Assembly (NCBI GenBank): GCA_014529385.2
Contig: CM043962.1
Location: 53,587,905-53,651,904 of the forward strand
Direction: 5' to 3'
DNA: 64,000 nt
DNA from: Adiantum capillus-veneris
Taxonomy: Eukaryota > Streptophyta > Polypodiopsida > Polypodiales > Pteridaceae
This document shows positions 32,747-44,560 of this stretch, piece after piece. Under the pieces are notes generated by a model. The model was not told where the DNA came from and searched no databases. It saw nothing but the letters and a program-made list of their open reading frames with translations. A program made the translations under genes and the position numbers. Position 1 is the first letter of the stretch. Every line of letters starts with the position of its first letter.

Positions 32747-33664
32747 TGGGACGCATGTCTAACCTCACCTTCCTATCTTATTGTAGTATTAGCGAGAACC
32801 ACGATTAATTTGTCAAACCATGGGACGAAGCTGACTCGACTAGTGCATAGAGGCTACAAGAGGTTGTCAATCTCTCAGAAAACAACTAGCAACTTGCATC
32901 AAACTCAAGCTACACTCAAGTGATTGAAATCACCAAAAGCCAATCGCTCATCGGCAAGCAAATCACATCCGTTACAACATCAAATGACATCCAAACCTAA
33001 TGAAACTTCTAGGAGAAGTTTATAAGACCTAAGCACACATGCTTATGGTCTCAACCCCTACTTTAGGTCAAGTTCCAAAATCCTGATTATTAACAGCAAT
33101 GGATTTTTTACCTAGTTGTTTTCGACCCAGAATCCATCTAAATGCTTAGCAATGATGCCCCAATACCCCGCCTATGCTTAGTTTTCAATTTAAAAGTGTA
33201 AATTCCTAGTTATGATGAAATTAGGCCGCGGGTCGGCGACGCCAAAAGCTACGAAATAATGTGAATGGCTGACGTCAATGCGTAGAGATCTTACCTGTGG
33301 TTGCAATGCAACAAACGCAATCACAATGTGACAAACGGAGAGGGAGTAGGAAGCACGAGAAGGAGAGAAGTGAGCGTCGTTAGCTCACGCTGTGTTTTTA
33401 TTGTCTAAAACTTATAAAAAACTTACAAAAATTGGATTTTATACCTTAGCCAAGGTTTTTGGGTGGTCAAAACTAATAATCTAGAGTTCTACCAAAGCTG
33501 GGAAATGACTGGCTGATACAATCTAGAAGCTTGTAGCCCTGGATCATTAATTACAGAGTTTATCCGAGACAATAGGAGCTACAATATTCTCGATTTATCA
33601 AAATAATAAATGCTTTACAAAGAGAACTCCAAAAAATGATGTCTGTGTTAGCTTGCTGCTAGCA
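32747..33664 (-). repeat. Gyp-A 5' LTR
   Basis: Direct repeat of 9376-10294. The outer end is TGCTAGCAGC on the minus strand (TGTTAGCAGC in the partner) and the inner end is GCGTCCCA. The palindrome half-site here is degraded (33077-33094). Confidence 0.9.
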
Positions 33665-33998
33665 AGATCTCTGCAAGCTGCCGAGAGCGAGGAAGGGAAC
33701 TGAGCATGAGAGGATCCTGCACATCTTGCAAGAAGAGAATGACGTAGGCTATGTGAAGAATTAGAGAGCAAGCGAGGTTTTCTTTCTGTAGTGTTGTTTG
33801 AGAGAACGTGACATGGTTAGAAGGAGGGAGGAAGCCTTGCGAGCGAAAGGAGGGAGAGGGCGACTTCCCTTTCCCTGTGAGCTGAGAGTTGGAGGGAGAG
33901 ATGTTATGTGTGAGTTCTGTGTAAGCTACCGAGTGCGAGAGAGAAAGAGACTTGGAGGGCGCTACCCTTGCAAGTCATTGCCGAGAGCATTGGGGGGG

Positions 33999-34000
<2 letters not shown>

Positions 34001-34071
<71 letters not shown>
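34001..34071. repeat. (GA)n microsatellite
   Basis: Uninterrupted GA dinucleotides of about 71 bp, preceded by a run of G. Confidence 0.95.
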
Positions 34072-34074
<3 letters not shown>

Positions 34075-34478
34075 CTCCTTGTGTAGCAAATAGAGATAGA
34101 GAGAGGGTGTTTCCCTTGTAGATATAGCGGAGGAGAGGGAGGGTACCTCTCTTGTTGTGTTGACAAAAAGTGAGGAAGAGAGAGAGGTAGCTCGAGACAT
34201 AAGGATGGAAAGAGGTCGTAGAGCACGTGTATGAAGGAACGGCCATCGAAGAGATACAAAGTCAAAGTTTCATACACGGATAAGATTTCTTTTCCTCCTA
34301 TTTCTCATAAATTTTGTTGTAAACTTGGCATGATAAAAGAAAATTTTTTTACCTGAACATTTGTTGTGTCTCGCTCTCTCTCTCTATCTCTCTCTCCATT
34401 TTCATAAGAAACAAATGTGTCTTCATGATTTTGTTCTCAAGTCTGAGCGAGTATATGCAGCCCGATCATTGCGTGGAT

Positions 34479-34591
<113 letters not shown>

Positions 34592-34748
34592 TGATACATA
34601 TTTTGGAAATTGATTTAGCCGCACTTACATTGTCTAGGCTCCTTGGTTTGGGAGTGAGCGTAGCAGTAGCTTGAGCTCTTTTATTTGCTAGGTTTTTCTT
34701 GGTCTTGGTCTGCTCCATGGCCCAGGCCTAGAAAAATATCTATCAACA

Positions 34749-35726
34749 GGACAAATACTTTAACTTATGCACGAACGATGCCAACCCTGTCGCACTGGTA
34801 GGAAGATCCATGAGAGCCAATACCTTCACCTTCTCTTGATCTGCTTCTATTCCATTTTGTGATACCACATGACCCAACAACTGATCCCTTGGTTGTGCCA
34901 ACTTGCACTTCTTTGGGTTCAATTGCCCTTCTTCTTCATCTAGCCTTTGAAAGCACAGCCTCACCTTGGACAAATATTATGACCTAGAACTATAACAGCC
35001 AATATCATCCATAAAAACTCTGATGAACTTACCCAAGTATGACCTGAACACCTTGTTCATATAGTCTTGAAATGTTGCATACGCATTCACCAGTCCAAAA
35101 GGCATCCTACGTTAGGCAAAGCACCCCCATGGAGAGATGAAGGTAGTCTTCCGCTGATCCTCCAAAGCAATACCAATCTGAAAATACCCTGAAAAACCAT
35201 CCATGATAGAATAGTGTTTGTGCCCAGCAACGTGGTCTAGAATCTCATCCTAAAATGGTAGAGGGTAGTGATTCCGCTTGGTCACAGCATTCAAAGGCTT
35301 ATAGTCTACACATAGCCACCATTTCCCATTTTTCTTTGGAGTAATGACAACAGGAGAAACCCAGTCAGACTCTTTTACTGGATAGATAATACCTGCCTCA
35401 AGAAACTTGTTGATCTCCTGCCATAGAGTCTCCTTTTGGATATCTCCCAGCCTCCTTAGCTTCTGTGCTTTTGGCGTGTATCCGTCTTTAAGTAGGATCC
35501 AATGCTCCACTCCTTTAGCTCCTCTCAAATCTTTATACTGCATCACCAATAAGTTGGGATAGGATGCACATAGGTCCATATAGCCTTCCTTCTCCTGCTT
35601 GGTTAAATCTTTACCTAGCACTTCTTCCACCTCTTTAGCCTTCAGACTACAGACAAGGGCTTGCATACCTTTACTTTCACTATTAGAATCTATGGTGACT
35701 CCGAAAAAAGTTGTATTCAGCTTCAA
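34749..35726 (-). pseudogene. Gyp-B reverse transcriptase, 5' part
   Basis: The frame 35726-35250 holds the linker and the first RT motifs (DWVSPVVITPKKNGKWWLCV, YKPLNAVTKRNHYPLPF). A broken stretch follows with [27 protein letters not shown] and the active site FMDD (near 35010). The frame 34973-34749 has LNPKKCKLAQPRDQLLGHVV and ends KYLS at the insertion point. Stops at 35250 and about 34975 are present. Confidence 0.85.
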
Positions 35727-35823
35727 TAAATTTTCATCGCTCTCTTCCTCTTCTCCACTGGTGGATCCTTCATCATAAGTTGACGCGGTTTCATATTCGT
35801 AACTGGTGCTAGAATCCCTGTTA

Positions 35824-36429
35824 TCACCCCGTCTGATGGATGAAAGCGGCTCTCCTTGTCTTCAGATCCAACATGATTTTCCCTCCATTTTCTCGATCCG
35901 GTAAGGTAAATACCCCCCTCTCCCAATCTTGCTCGGCCCCAATTACCAACAACCATGGCCTTCCCAATATAATTAGATAAGCATTTTCTCCTGCTTTCAT
36001 GACAAAAAAATTAATTTCCATGACCTTTACCTTCACATCCTGTGCCATTCCTAAACAACGAGCTTTGGCATGGTTGGCCATCCTCATTTGCACATTGGAC
36101 CTGACGACAGCTTGGATACCAATATCCCTCATAGTAGACTCTGTGATCACATAGACCTTGGCACCACCATCAATATAGGCTTGAACATGGTTCTTCTTTT
36201 GAAGAAAAATGTTCACCACTGCAAGCACATCGATCGGACTCCCCACCCTCAGGTCTAGATTTTGTACCGCATGCACATCCCCTCCTACTCGAGGAAGCCT
36301 CGCACTGGCACTGGTTGATCGGTGCCTCCTTAGTTTCGGGTTTAATGCAAGCAGTTGCCCAAAAGTGACGTTAGCTTTTTGATTTTGGACATCTCTTACC
36401 AAATCATATTCAGGATTACCGCAACCCAA
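35824..36429 (-). pseudogene. Gyp-B aspartic protease
   Basis: VQAYIDGGAKVYVITESTM contains the active-site loop with Asp-Gly-Gly in place of Asp-Ser/Thr-Gly. Later LIILGRPWLL is the conserved ILGR segment. The changed middle residue suggests loss of activity. Confidence 0.8.
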
Positions 36430-36594
36430 CTGAAAATTCTTCTGTGTAGTTCTTCATCTTCACCTTCTCTTGCTTGGTTGTGGCTGCTCTCTACCTTCAT
36501 TCACCTTCTCTTTACCCTTCTTTGCTCTAGTTTCACGTTCCATCTCGGTCTCTCGTTTTTCTCTTTCTCTTTTATTAGACATTATATCAACCTC

Positions 36595-37560
36595 CTACCT
36601 GTCAACACCAATAATATTAACCCTTTGTACTTCATCATTACGTGACGGAGCCACCTGTTCTTGGTTTTTGACTGCTTGTTGCTCCCTTTGACCATTAAAT
36701 TGCGCATGACCCCTGCCTCGACCAAATAGAGGATACATGCTGCCTCTTTCCCTCGATGGGTGAGGGCTATCTGGAGCATAGTGGCCCTCCTCTCCGCAAT
36801 TGTAACATTTGCTAGGCAATCGCCTAGCCCTGCCTCTTCCTGTCCTTGCTTGACCTCTGTCCATAACACTTAAACGCAACTCTTGCATTTGCTCAGACAA
36901 ATCTTGAACTGTACATACCCATTGTTGAGGAACAGTTGCTACCCCTCGATTATGCTGATTCTCCATTTGAACTTCTGCCCTCGGACTTGAGGTCGGATTG
37001 GGAACCATTACTTCGTATTGCAATGCACCTTGCTCTATCTTCTTTTTAATTTTTTGGCTCTTTGACCGTGCAATAGCAACAACCCTGTTGTAATTCTCTG
37101 GCCCCTCGAAATACACCTTTTCACGAACTTTGGGGTGCAAACAAGCCATAAAATTTTCCAACTTAAAGTACTAACCATCATTAGCCAACTGCATGGCTAC
37201 TTCAAAGTCCCTCTAGCACTCTTCACATCTTGCTTCAAATTCTTCAACCTTGCATCCAAATCGGCGGGAGATACCTCTTTACGAAAATGATGTAGAAAAT
37301 GGGCCTGCAACATCGGCCACATAAGTCGTGGCTCTCCTTCCAAGGCATAGAACCATGTCTTTGCTCTTGCCCGCATCAATAGTGGAATCATTTTAGTTTT
37401 CTATCTTCATTTGGCATATGCAGAGATAGCATATACAAATCAAAATCAGCCATCCACTCTTTTGGATCTTCTTCTCCGGTGAAAACTGGTCCAAAACTGT
37501 GCGCTGCCATCTGTCCTTGATGGAACTAACTTTCCTTGATCAAAACCGACAAGAAATCAG
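36595..37560 (-). pseudogene. Gyp-B gag
   Basis: Starts near 37513 (MAAHSFGPVFTGEEDPKEW), is broken by a stop, and continues at 37391-37197 (MIPLLMRARAKTWFYALEG) and 37161-36595 (CLHPKVREKVYFEGP). The zinc knuckle reads CYNCGEEGHYAPDS, with the last Cys replaced by Ser. It resembles the gag in the nested gag-only element. Confidence 0.75.
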
Positions 37561-37564
37561 TTGC

Positions 37565-37582
37565 TCCTCAGTGGGGGCACTA
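37565..37582 (-). other. Gyp-B primer-binding site
   Basis: Minus strand TAGTGCCCCCACTGAGGA, five bases from the LTR end. It differs at two of 18 positions from the PBS of the gag-only element. Confidence 0.65.
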
Positions 37583-37587
37583 GAAGA

Positions 37588-37694
37588 TGGAGAGAGGGAA
37601 TGAAGTCCACACCCGACACACAACACAAAGCCTCCCTACAGCTCAGGTATCCATAGAAGTACTAACCTCTCAAATAACACCTTCAAATCACCTA
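37588..37694 (-). repeat. Gyp-B 5' LTR fragment
   Basis: Begins TGGAGAGAGGG next to the PBS spacer and resembles the first 100 bp of the gag-only element's LTR (shared 'acacacaacac / acacacagtac' and 'agcctccctacagct / tgcctctctatagcc' blocks). It stops where copia LTR sequence begins. Confidence 0.55.
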
Positions 37695-37833
37695 GTGCAA
37701 TGGAAAGATAGATAGCCCTTGAACGATGGGCATATATACAATGCACGGGGGGAAAAACCTCCTAAAGAGGAAAAAAATGCCCCGTTGGTCCTACTGTGTT
37801 TACACACATCACTACCATATGCATATGGTAACA
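37695..37833 (-). repeat. Cop-2 3' LTR, truncated
   Basis: Reverse complement of the first 139 bp of the Cop-1 LTR (TGTTACCATAT ... CCATTGCAC). The remaining 88 bp are missing. The polypurine tract CCAAGGGTGATT precedes it on the minus strand (37834-37845). Confidence 0.85.
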
Positions 37834-38340
37834 AATCACCCTTGGAGTGATGTGGTGAATGAGAGCTGGCACATGAGTAAAGGGAAGTGCCATGCCCTGA
37901 GGACATCATCAATCCACAAAGGAGAGTAAGCCCAAAGCTTTGCGTAAAGCTTTGAACTTCTAATGAGACAATGCCTTTGTGAAAAGATCTGCAAGGTTGT
38001 CCTGTGTTGGCACATAAGCCAAGCTCATCTCTCCTCCTGAGAGCCTCTCCCTGACATAGTGGTAATGCACCTCAATGTGGTTTGTGCGAGCATGAAAAAT
38101 TGGGTTCCTCGCAACTGACAATGTGCTCTGATTGTCAGTGTAGATAGTTTTGGTAGTGTCATGTCCAACACCCAAATCAGCCAGAAGAAGTCTGAGCCAC
38201 ACACACTCAACCGTAGCTGTGAATACTGCCCTGTACTTAGCCTCACAACTAGAAGTGGACACAATAGGTTTATTCTTTCTCAACCATGATATACATGAAC
38301 TTCTAAGGATGAAACAAAAACCACTTGTGGACACTCACGT
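37834..38340 (-). pseudogene. Cop-2 RNase H, C-terminal piece
   Basis: The frame 38334-37960 reads MSTSGFCFILRSSCISWLRK, SSCEAKYRAVFTATVECVWL, TIYTDNQSTLSVARNP and LADLFTKALSH, the copia RNase H. It ends close to the LTR as in Cop-1 (50219-50644). On its N-terminal side it is cut by Gyp-C with a 4-bp ACGT duplication; the rest is at 53010. Confidence 0.9.
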
Positions 38341-40079
38341 TGTCAAATAGTTGGCGGTCTTGCCAGGAAGGCGCCGGGCCTCTACATGTGAGGGTTTGTG
38401 GGGAGACTGGGAAGCTTTTCACTTAAGCAAGCTTAGGGTTTGTAGCAAATACTTGTGTATAGCCATTGGAATCTTACACACAGACACACACATACGCACA
38501 CAAGAAACCTTCAAAATAAAACAAAGATGAAAACATCAAGGCTTTGATTGTATCTAATCAAAGGTAAGATTAAAGGGCTCACTGATGTATTTATAACAGC
38601 AAGTCGTTGTGCTCCAAATAGACTACGAATGGTTCTTTGAAACTGTAACTTAGTGCTTACAAAGATGTAGATATTTTGCCTAGCAATAGGAGTGAGCCGT
38701 GTGTACAAGTCTTCTTGGTTCATAGTAATATCAAAAAAGCAAGACTCAACCCCTAGAGGAGAATAAATATGTGCACATCAAAAGAATTTGAGTAGTCTAG
38801 TAGTGGCAAAATAAGAGGATGTGGAGAAAGAAGAATTTCTTGCAGTCTTTCCGGCCCAAAGAGAAACACAATTCTCTGTTTGAAGTGGATTTTATGGCTA
38901 ATACAAATGTTAATTCTAATATGTTGCACAAAGTGAAAGGGTTGATAAGTTACACCATTGGGGTTATTCATCTAAGAAATCTCAGAAGATAGTCAAAACA
39001 ATGGAGGAAAGAGATAAGAGAGACAACCAACACACAAAGACCCACACAAGCTTAATCCAAAGAAGTGAAGCACACCTCAAGACTTGTGGTATTGTAGCCA
39101 GCTTGATGAAGTAGATGATGCGTAGTAGTCCCCAACACCATTTGCAAGCAACCAACAATGCGTCTTTATTGATGAAAGAAGGTTACATAGAGTGTATGAG
39201 TATTACAAGTGAGGAGATATAAGGCTTGAGGCATGAAGTAGCAAGCTCAAGATGTGTTGGGCTGACATTGAGAGAGAGTTTTCCTCACGGAGATGGCTAG
39301 GAGGTTGGGTGATGGCTTGATAGAGTGGCTTGATTATGGGGATTGCTTGAGCGCTTGGTTGCTTGATGGTTTGCTTGATGCCCGAGTGAGGAGCAAGAGG
39401 CTCCATTTATAGGTGAGGTTGCCTCTTGAAGAAGATATTTTCTTAGAAATATCCAAGGGATTTTTGTGACAAGTGTCTCCCTTTTCAAAAATATCTTGAA
39501 ATTATCTTCAAAGTTTCTAGATCTTTCTCTTTAAGAAATATCTAGAGGTTCTTCTAGATCTTTCTCTTCAAAAAAAATCTAGAGGTTCTTTTAGATTTTC
39601 TCCAAATATCTTCTCCTTGCCGCCATAAGCCTCCAAGAGTAGCTTTATAAAAAATTGAGAGAGAGCTTGGCATACATCATGGATGACATCAAACAAACTC
39701 GTAACCACTTTTCCAAGGGATTTTTCTAGGTCCATAATCACTCCAAAGTGCACCTACTATGTGTAGAATGTCACCTCATGGGGTATACTATGACTAAGGC
39801 CACTTTTGGCCATGCTATACATGTCATATGCCACATAGGATGCGTAGTAGATAGGAGGTATGATTTATAGATTCATTTCATCATGACTCCAAGAAGAGGT
39901 TCACAAAGAAGCTCGGGATCGAAGCCCGTTCCAACAAGAGTGACACATCAGACTTCGACTAGCTTTTTGCATGCTAAATAGAAAATGCGTATACTTATAC
40001 ACTTAAGGTATACACATAAAATCCATAATATTATAGGGATTAGCTTGCGTTCCCACTATGCACGTGCCACGACACGACA
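38341..40079 (-). repeat. Gyp-C 3' LTR
   Basis: Starts TGTCAAATAGTTGG and ends GACACGACA on the plus strand; paired with 51233-53009. It contains an internal direct repeat of 'tctagatctttctctt' near 39520-39570, which has an extra unit in the partner (which is 38 bp longer). Confidence 0.92.
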
Positions 40080-41269
40080 TCCACCCCCTCTAAACCTGCA
40101 CATCCTCCGGTATGTGCCACAACCAATGTTTGCAGGTTTGACTCTCTTGGAGTTTCTTCTTCCTCATCTTCACTGGGTGATTCCAATCCATCATTATCTC
40201 TTACTTGATCAGCTGGATGACTATCCTCTCTTATTTTGAATACCTTGATTCTCTTTCCTGCAATGGGTATCTTTATCTCTGTTCCATCCAATTCAGCCAG
40301 GGTGTAAGTGGCATTGCCATGTACATACTTGACTATATACGGCCCAAACCATCTTTTTGAAACCTTTGTCCTAACAGTATGCTGGTTATCAAGACTACTG
40401 TCATACACTAAAACGCAATCTCCTTGCTTAATTACCTTCCTTCTTAGCCTGTGCCATCTATCAAAGTAGTCCTTGCTTTTCAACCTAGCATTCTTCAATC
40501 TTTCTTTTGCAACCTCAATATCTTCAGGCCTTCTTTCTAGTTGTCTTATACGCAAGGCAAGGAGCTCTTCTCTTCTAAGCCCATCTTGCCAAGGTAGCAC
40601 ATTCCATGTGGGAATGGTCTCTTCAATGGGCATTACAGGCTTTTGACCATACATCAATTCTGCAGGCATGTAGCCAGTTACTGAGCTGTGTGTCGTGCGA
40701 TCAGCCCATAGAGCATATGGCAATAGTTTTGGCGACTCACTAATTCTCCCTTCGCAAGCTTTAGCCAAGGCTTTGATGATTGGCGGATGCCCTCTTTCAC
40801 TTTTTCCGTTGCCTTTCGGATTGTAAGCAGTGGTAAGGGAAAGCTTGATTCCTATCCTGGAAAAGAATTCCCTTGCTTCCTTGGCATCCATCTCTCCTCT
40901 GTCTGTAGTTATCTTTTCCACACAACCATAGCAGCAGATTACATCCTCAAGAAGAAATTTACATACTGCCTCTGTAGTCTTTGTCCTTAAAGCTCGCCCT
41001 TCAACCTGATTAGTCAAGTCTTCTCTTGCAAGAACCAAGTACCTCATCTGCCAGAGTCCTAAAGGCATGGTGACTAGATCCACAACCCATTTGTAATGCA
41101 TGGCTAGTGGATAAGTAGGATGTAACCCATTACGATGTCGCACACTTGAATACATTTGACATGCTACACATGATTCCACAAAGTGGGTACATCCTTGTAC
41201 ATACCTTTCCACCAGTACCTTTCCTTTAGCTTTGAAAAGGTTGCCCACACACCACGGTGTCCAGCCCAT
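40040..41269 (-). CDS. Gyp-C integrase
   Basis: A 409-residue open frame. The zinc-binding part ends HFVESCVACQMYSS. Core: VVDLVTMPLG (first Asp), ITTDRGEMD (second Asp), YNPKGNGKSERGH (Glu), so the DDE triad is intact. The C-terminal region has KRWFGPYIVKYVHGNATYTL, the GPY/F module. It is separated by a frameshift from RNase H upstream, and its 3' end runs 40 bp into the LTR. The beginning of the zinc-binding domain lies outside this open frame (about 41280-41340). Confidence 0.9.
   Translation of the reverse strand: MGWTPWCVGNLFKAKGKVLVERYVQGCTHFVESCVACQMYSSVRHRNGLHPTYPLAMHYKWVVDLVTMPLGLWQMRYLVLAREDLTNQVEGRALRTKTTEAVCKFLLEDVICCYGCVEKITTDRGEMDAKEAREFFSRIGIKLSLTTAYNPKGNGKSERGHPPIIKALAKACEGRISESPKLLPYALWADRTTHSSVTGYMPAELMYGQKPVMPIEETIPTWNVLPWQDGLRREELLALRIRQLERRPEDIEVAKERLKNARLKSKDYFDRWHRLRRKVIKQGDCVLVYDSSLDNQHTVRTKVSKRWFGPYIVKYVHGNATYTLAELDGTEIKIPIAGKRIKVFKIREDSHPADQVRDNDGLESPSEDEEEETPRESNLQTLVVAHTGGCAGLEGVDVVSWHVHSGNAS
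40080..40095 (-). other. Gyp-C polypurine tract
   Basis: Minus strand TTTAGAGGGGGTGGA abuts the LTR start TGTCGTGTCG. It overlaps the integrase coding end. Confidence 0.85.
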
Positions 41270-41346
41270 AGGTTCTCATGAAACTCCTGCATGAGCTTTA
41301 CTTGACTCTACTTGTTACATACTACCCTTTGTGGTATAGCATCCTT

Positions 41347-42276
41347 CTATTTTGGATGTTTCCATAAGTAACCATCCTGCAAAAAGTACCCATATGCTTT
41401 TCTATGTATCCTCTTAAACTCATGCTCAGACCAATCACCCTGTTTTGTTAAAGTACTCAAATAACGACCAATAAGCAACCAATCTCCTTCATACCCATCT
41501 TCTAAAAACAGCTCAAGTGCACTAGGTGTGCCAACATCATTATGCTCAACATGATTAATGGAGTAGAACCTTGTGCCTACATCTTCACTATCATCTACCA
41601 TGTCTTGCTCATCCTCACACCTTGCCCTTGACAGCATATTCGCTACCGGATTGTCTTTTCCTTCAATATGTTTGAACTCAGGATTCAACGACTTAATGTA
41701 GGCAATCCATCTTAGCATGGCAATGTCTGGTGTTGAGCAGCTTGTAATCATTCCAAGGAGTGGTAGACAATCTATTTCCACAACTACATATGCTCCAATC
41801 AAGTACTCCTTTTCACTCTTTAGTGCTGTAACCATGCCCCACAATTCCCGTTTTACCTGCGGGTAGTTCCTTTGTCGAGTACTTAGAACCTTGGCTCCAA
41901 ACCTTACCACATACCTATGTCCCTCTTCATCATCCTGCCCTATTGCCCATCCAATTCCTGTCGGACTCGTATCCACTGTCACTATTACTGGCTTTCCACA
42001 CTCATAGTTTACCTTTCTTAAAGTTGGTGCTTGTTGTAGTAAATCCTTTAGCTTTCTCATAGCCCTTGCTTGTGCGTCTCCCCAATGAAACTTTTGGTTT
42101 TTCCTTAACAACTGATACAAAGGATCTGCTACATGTGCATAATGTGGGATCCATATAACATAAAACACACATGCACCAAGAAATCTGCGAACTTCACTCA
42201 CAGATATGCATACCTCCTTCATCTTTTGAATTGCATCAATTTTGCTGGACAAGGTCGTCTCCCATTGGGGCCACAC
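41347..42276 (-). CDS. Gyp-C RT thumb and RNase H
   Basis: A 309-residue frame: VRRFLGACVFYVIWIPHYAH (RT end), VIVTVDTSPTGIGWAI (first RNase H Asp), KRELWGMVTALKSEKEYLIG (Glu), VVEIDCLPLLGM (Asp), EGKDNPVANMLSRA. Separated by a frameshift at about 42250 from the RT palm and by another from integrase. Confidence 0.88.
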   Translation of the reverse strand: MWPQWETTLSSKIDAIQKMKEVCISVSEVRRFLGACVFYVIWIPHYAHVADPLYQLLRKNQKFHWGDAQARAMRKLKDLLQQAPTLRKVNYECGKPVIVTVDTSPTGIGWAIGQDDEEGHRYVVRFGAKVLSTRQRNYPQVKRELWGMVTALKSEKEYLIGAYVVVEIDCLPLLGMITSCSTPDIAMLRWIAYIKSLNPEFKHIEGKDNPVANMLSRARCEDEQDMVDDSEDVGTRFYSINHVEHNDVGTPSALELFLEDGYEGDWLLIGRYLSTLTKQGDWSEHEFKRIHRKAYGYFLQDGYLWKHPK

Positions 42277-43514
42277 ATGTGCCCAACAATCAACACCTCC
42301 TTCACTCCAAACACATACTTTTGTCCTGAGAGGGTAAGGTTCACCTCTTCCAGTCTGGAGAGGATCTTGTCACAATCATCTATGTGTTGTGCCACAAATT
42401 TGCGGCACCCCTTGGAATCTAAAGCTTCATATTTATTACTTTCTTCACATCCTTTGATAGGAACATCATCAAGAAAGGGCATAGTTACCTGGGGAATAAA
42501 GTCATGTAAGACCTTATTCATATCATTCATCATATGTGCAACCGAATTGGTTGCTCCCTATGGTAAGGTACACATCCTCACCAAACCCAAAGGTGTCCTC
42601 ATGGTAGTCATATCCCTGCTTTCCGTTGCTAATTGGAACTGATCATACCCTGAGTACAAATTTCCCATAGAATATATTGCCCTTCCTGAAAATGCTTCTG
42701 CAAACTCATCCACAATTGGCCCTGTACCCATATTCCTGATTGTGACTTTGTTGACCGGCTGCATATATTGGATGAAGCGCAAATCTCCATTCTTCTTTGG
42801 TACTGTGAACCACCTGTTTGAGTATGGAGCACATGAAGGCTCCAAAATACCCATCTTGATCTTCTCATTTAGCAGCTCAATTAGCTTTGGTAAGTGAGCC
42901 TTTGGAACTGGTATTGGCCGTAAGTTCCAAGGTACATGACGGATGGTAAAGATTACCATAGGAGCAACAATGGTAGGATCTACACATCCTATCTCATGTG
43001 GTTCAAATGCAAATGCCTTTCCATGTTTAGAGAGCATCACTTCAAAACATTCCCTTTCAACATGTGTCAAGGAGTCCTCATTCCCAATCTTCAATTGCTT
43101 TAGAGACTCGTTTGTAAACCCGTGTCCAATCCCTTTTGGATTTCTGAGACTAGGTTGCAAAGAAGCCTGTTCTAGCTTTTCCTTGCACTTATTTGGCAAA
43201 GGAAGTGCCACTGGTTTTACCTTCTTTGCCACAGTCTTGTACTTGGTTTCCACCTTTACTTCATGTTTTTGCTTCCTATCCTCGTGTTCCTTTTGAAATG
43301 CCTCAATCACATTGTACATTTCCAGTGAGCACACTTTCACTATCTCATTTTGGTCATGCGAAGGATAATCTACTCTAGACTGCAAATGCTGTAATGTGTT
43401 CACAAAAGAAAACTCCTCAAACACACCTGTTATGTTTTCATTGTTACCTAGCAGACCATGCTCTTTCCACTCCTTTAGTAGACTATGTACATGTTTGCGG
43501 GAACCTCGACTCAA
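42219..43514 (-). pseudogene. Gyp-C reverse transcriptase
   Basis: The frame 43514-42558 holds a long N-terminal extension, then RWFTVPKKNGDLRFIQYMQP, GPIVDEFAEAFSGRAIYSMG and YSGYDQFQLATESRDMTTMR. A stop at 42558 precedes 42533-42219 with MPFLDDVPIKGCEE, in which FLDD is the catalytic motif. One stop and one frameshift are the only breaks. Confidence 0.88.
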
Positions 43515-43627
43515 GTTCTCACATTTTAGAAAAGAGACATATCCATATTCTGTTAGACCTGCAAAACCTGTACAGAAATCCTCCTTATGTGAGAACCTTT
43601 CCCTTTTTGTACCATCATAATCCCGCT

Positions 43628-44560
43628 CTACAATGGTACCTGGCCAAAACCCATTCTCTCTCCTTGATCATAAAACTCTTTAATCAATCTGGGCAATGGG
43701 CGCTCTCGGAGACTGTCACTATTTCTTTCATGATTCACACAGACAGTGAGAAATTGAACATCACATTTTCCATCTTTACTTCTTATCCTAGCATAAGAAG
43801 AACCATCATCCATTACCTTTATTTCCATTCTAACCCCTACAATGTAGGGTTGTCCAAGGATGAGATCATAAGAAGATGTGTCCTGTACAAAAAAATTCTG
43901 CTCTTCCTTTACATCTCCAATAGTTACTTTCACACTTGGACAAGCTGCATATAACTCACCCGATGAATTATTTGCTACCTTAACCATCCATCCATGATCT
44001 GTGTCCATTGGTAATTTGCACTTGTTGAATAAGCTCTTTGAAATTATGTTTATTTCTGAACCATGGTCAATTAAGGCAACAAATGGCTCTTCAAGATCAC
44101 CCACCTTGACCATTGTCTCTGTCGTAGCTCTTGCCCAATGGTTCGTGGAAAAGTGACTTCTTGGAATGGATTCGTACTCCTCATCTCCATTTGAAAACTG
44201 TACTTGCTTTGCTCTTCCAGAAGAATGGTAGCACCCTACAACATCCTCATCATGCTCTCTGTCTTCTACCTATATTACCTGTGTCTTTAAGCTTTCTCCT
44301 TCAAATTGCGGGCGAATGGTGTCAACAAGAGTTTGCCTCTTCCTTTTTATGATATCAATGATCTCCTCGTGAAACTCGCGCTTGGCTATGCCAAGGACCT
44401 CCCCCAAGGTAAACTCTGTTTTGCTATTCAAAATTCTTTCTTCTAGAACTTTCTTTAAGTCTGTAGCAGCCTCAATATCAGACTGTAACTTATATGTTGG
44501 AGTTTTAGGCTTACCTTTTGATGACTCCTTTTTCCTCCTAGTTGTCTTTCATCCATAGTC
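43628..44560 (-). pseudogene. Gyp-C aspartic protease and linker
   Basis: The frame 44113-43628: VALIDHGSEINIISKSLF has Asp-His-Gly at the active site and YDLILGQPYI the ILG segment. Upstream (44560-44114) the same phase shows LQSDIEAATDLKKVLEER and LGIAKREFHEEIIDIIKRK with a few stops. The His in place of Ser/Thr is unusual. Confidence 0.8.

Larger units (their letters stand above)
9376..33664 (-). mobile_element. Gyp-A: giant Ty3/gypsy element (family A)
   Basis: Bounded by direct repeats of about 919 bp that run TG...CA on the minus strand. Inside the right LTR is a PBS; inside the left LTR is a polypurine tract. Internal order on the minus strand: leader, gag, protease, RT, RNase H, integrase with fused second protease-like domain, a non-coding spacer, and a long extra ORF. 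Total length is 24.3 kb, or about 18.9 kb without the nested element 12789-18141. LTR differences are roughly 7-8 % by eye, so it is not young. No matching 5-bp flank was found (TTCTG left, AGATC right). The tRNA-Asp-like PBS and the extra 3' ORF recall the Athila/Tat group, but RT phylogeny is needed. Confidence 0.85.
34749..37694 (-). mobile_element. Gyp-B, 5' half
   Basis: From right to left: LTR fragment (37588-37694), PBS, gag with damaged zinc knuckle, protease, RT. RT stops at 34749 where the unclassified insertion starts, and its continuation is at 8184. The right side of the LTR is cut by the copia element Cop-2 at 37695. Confidence 0.75.
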
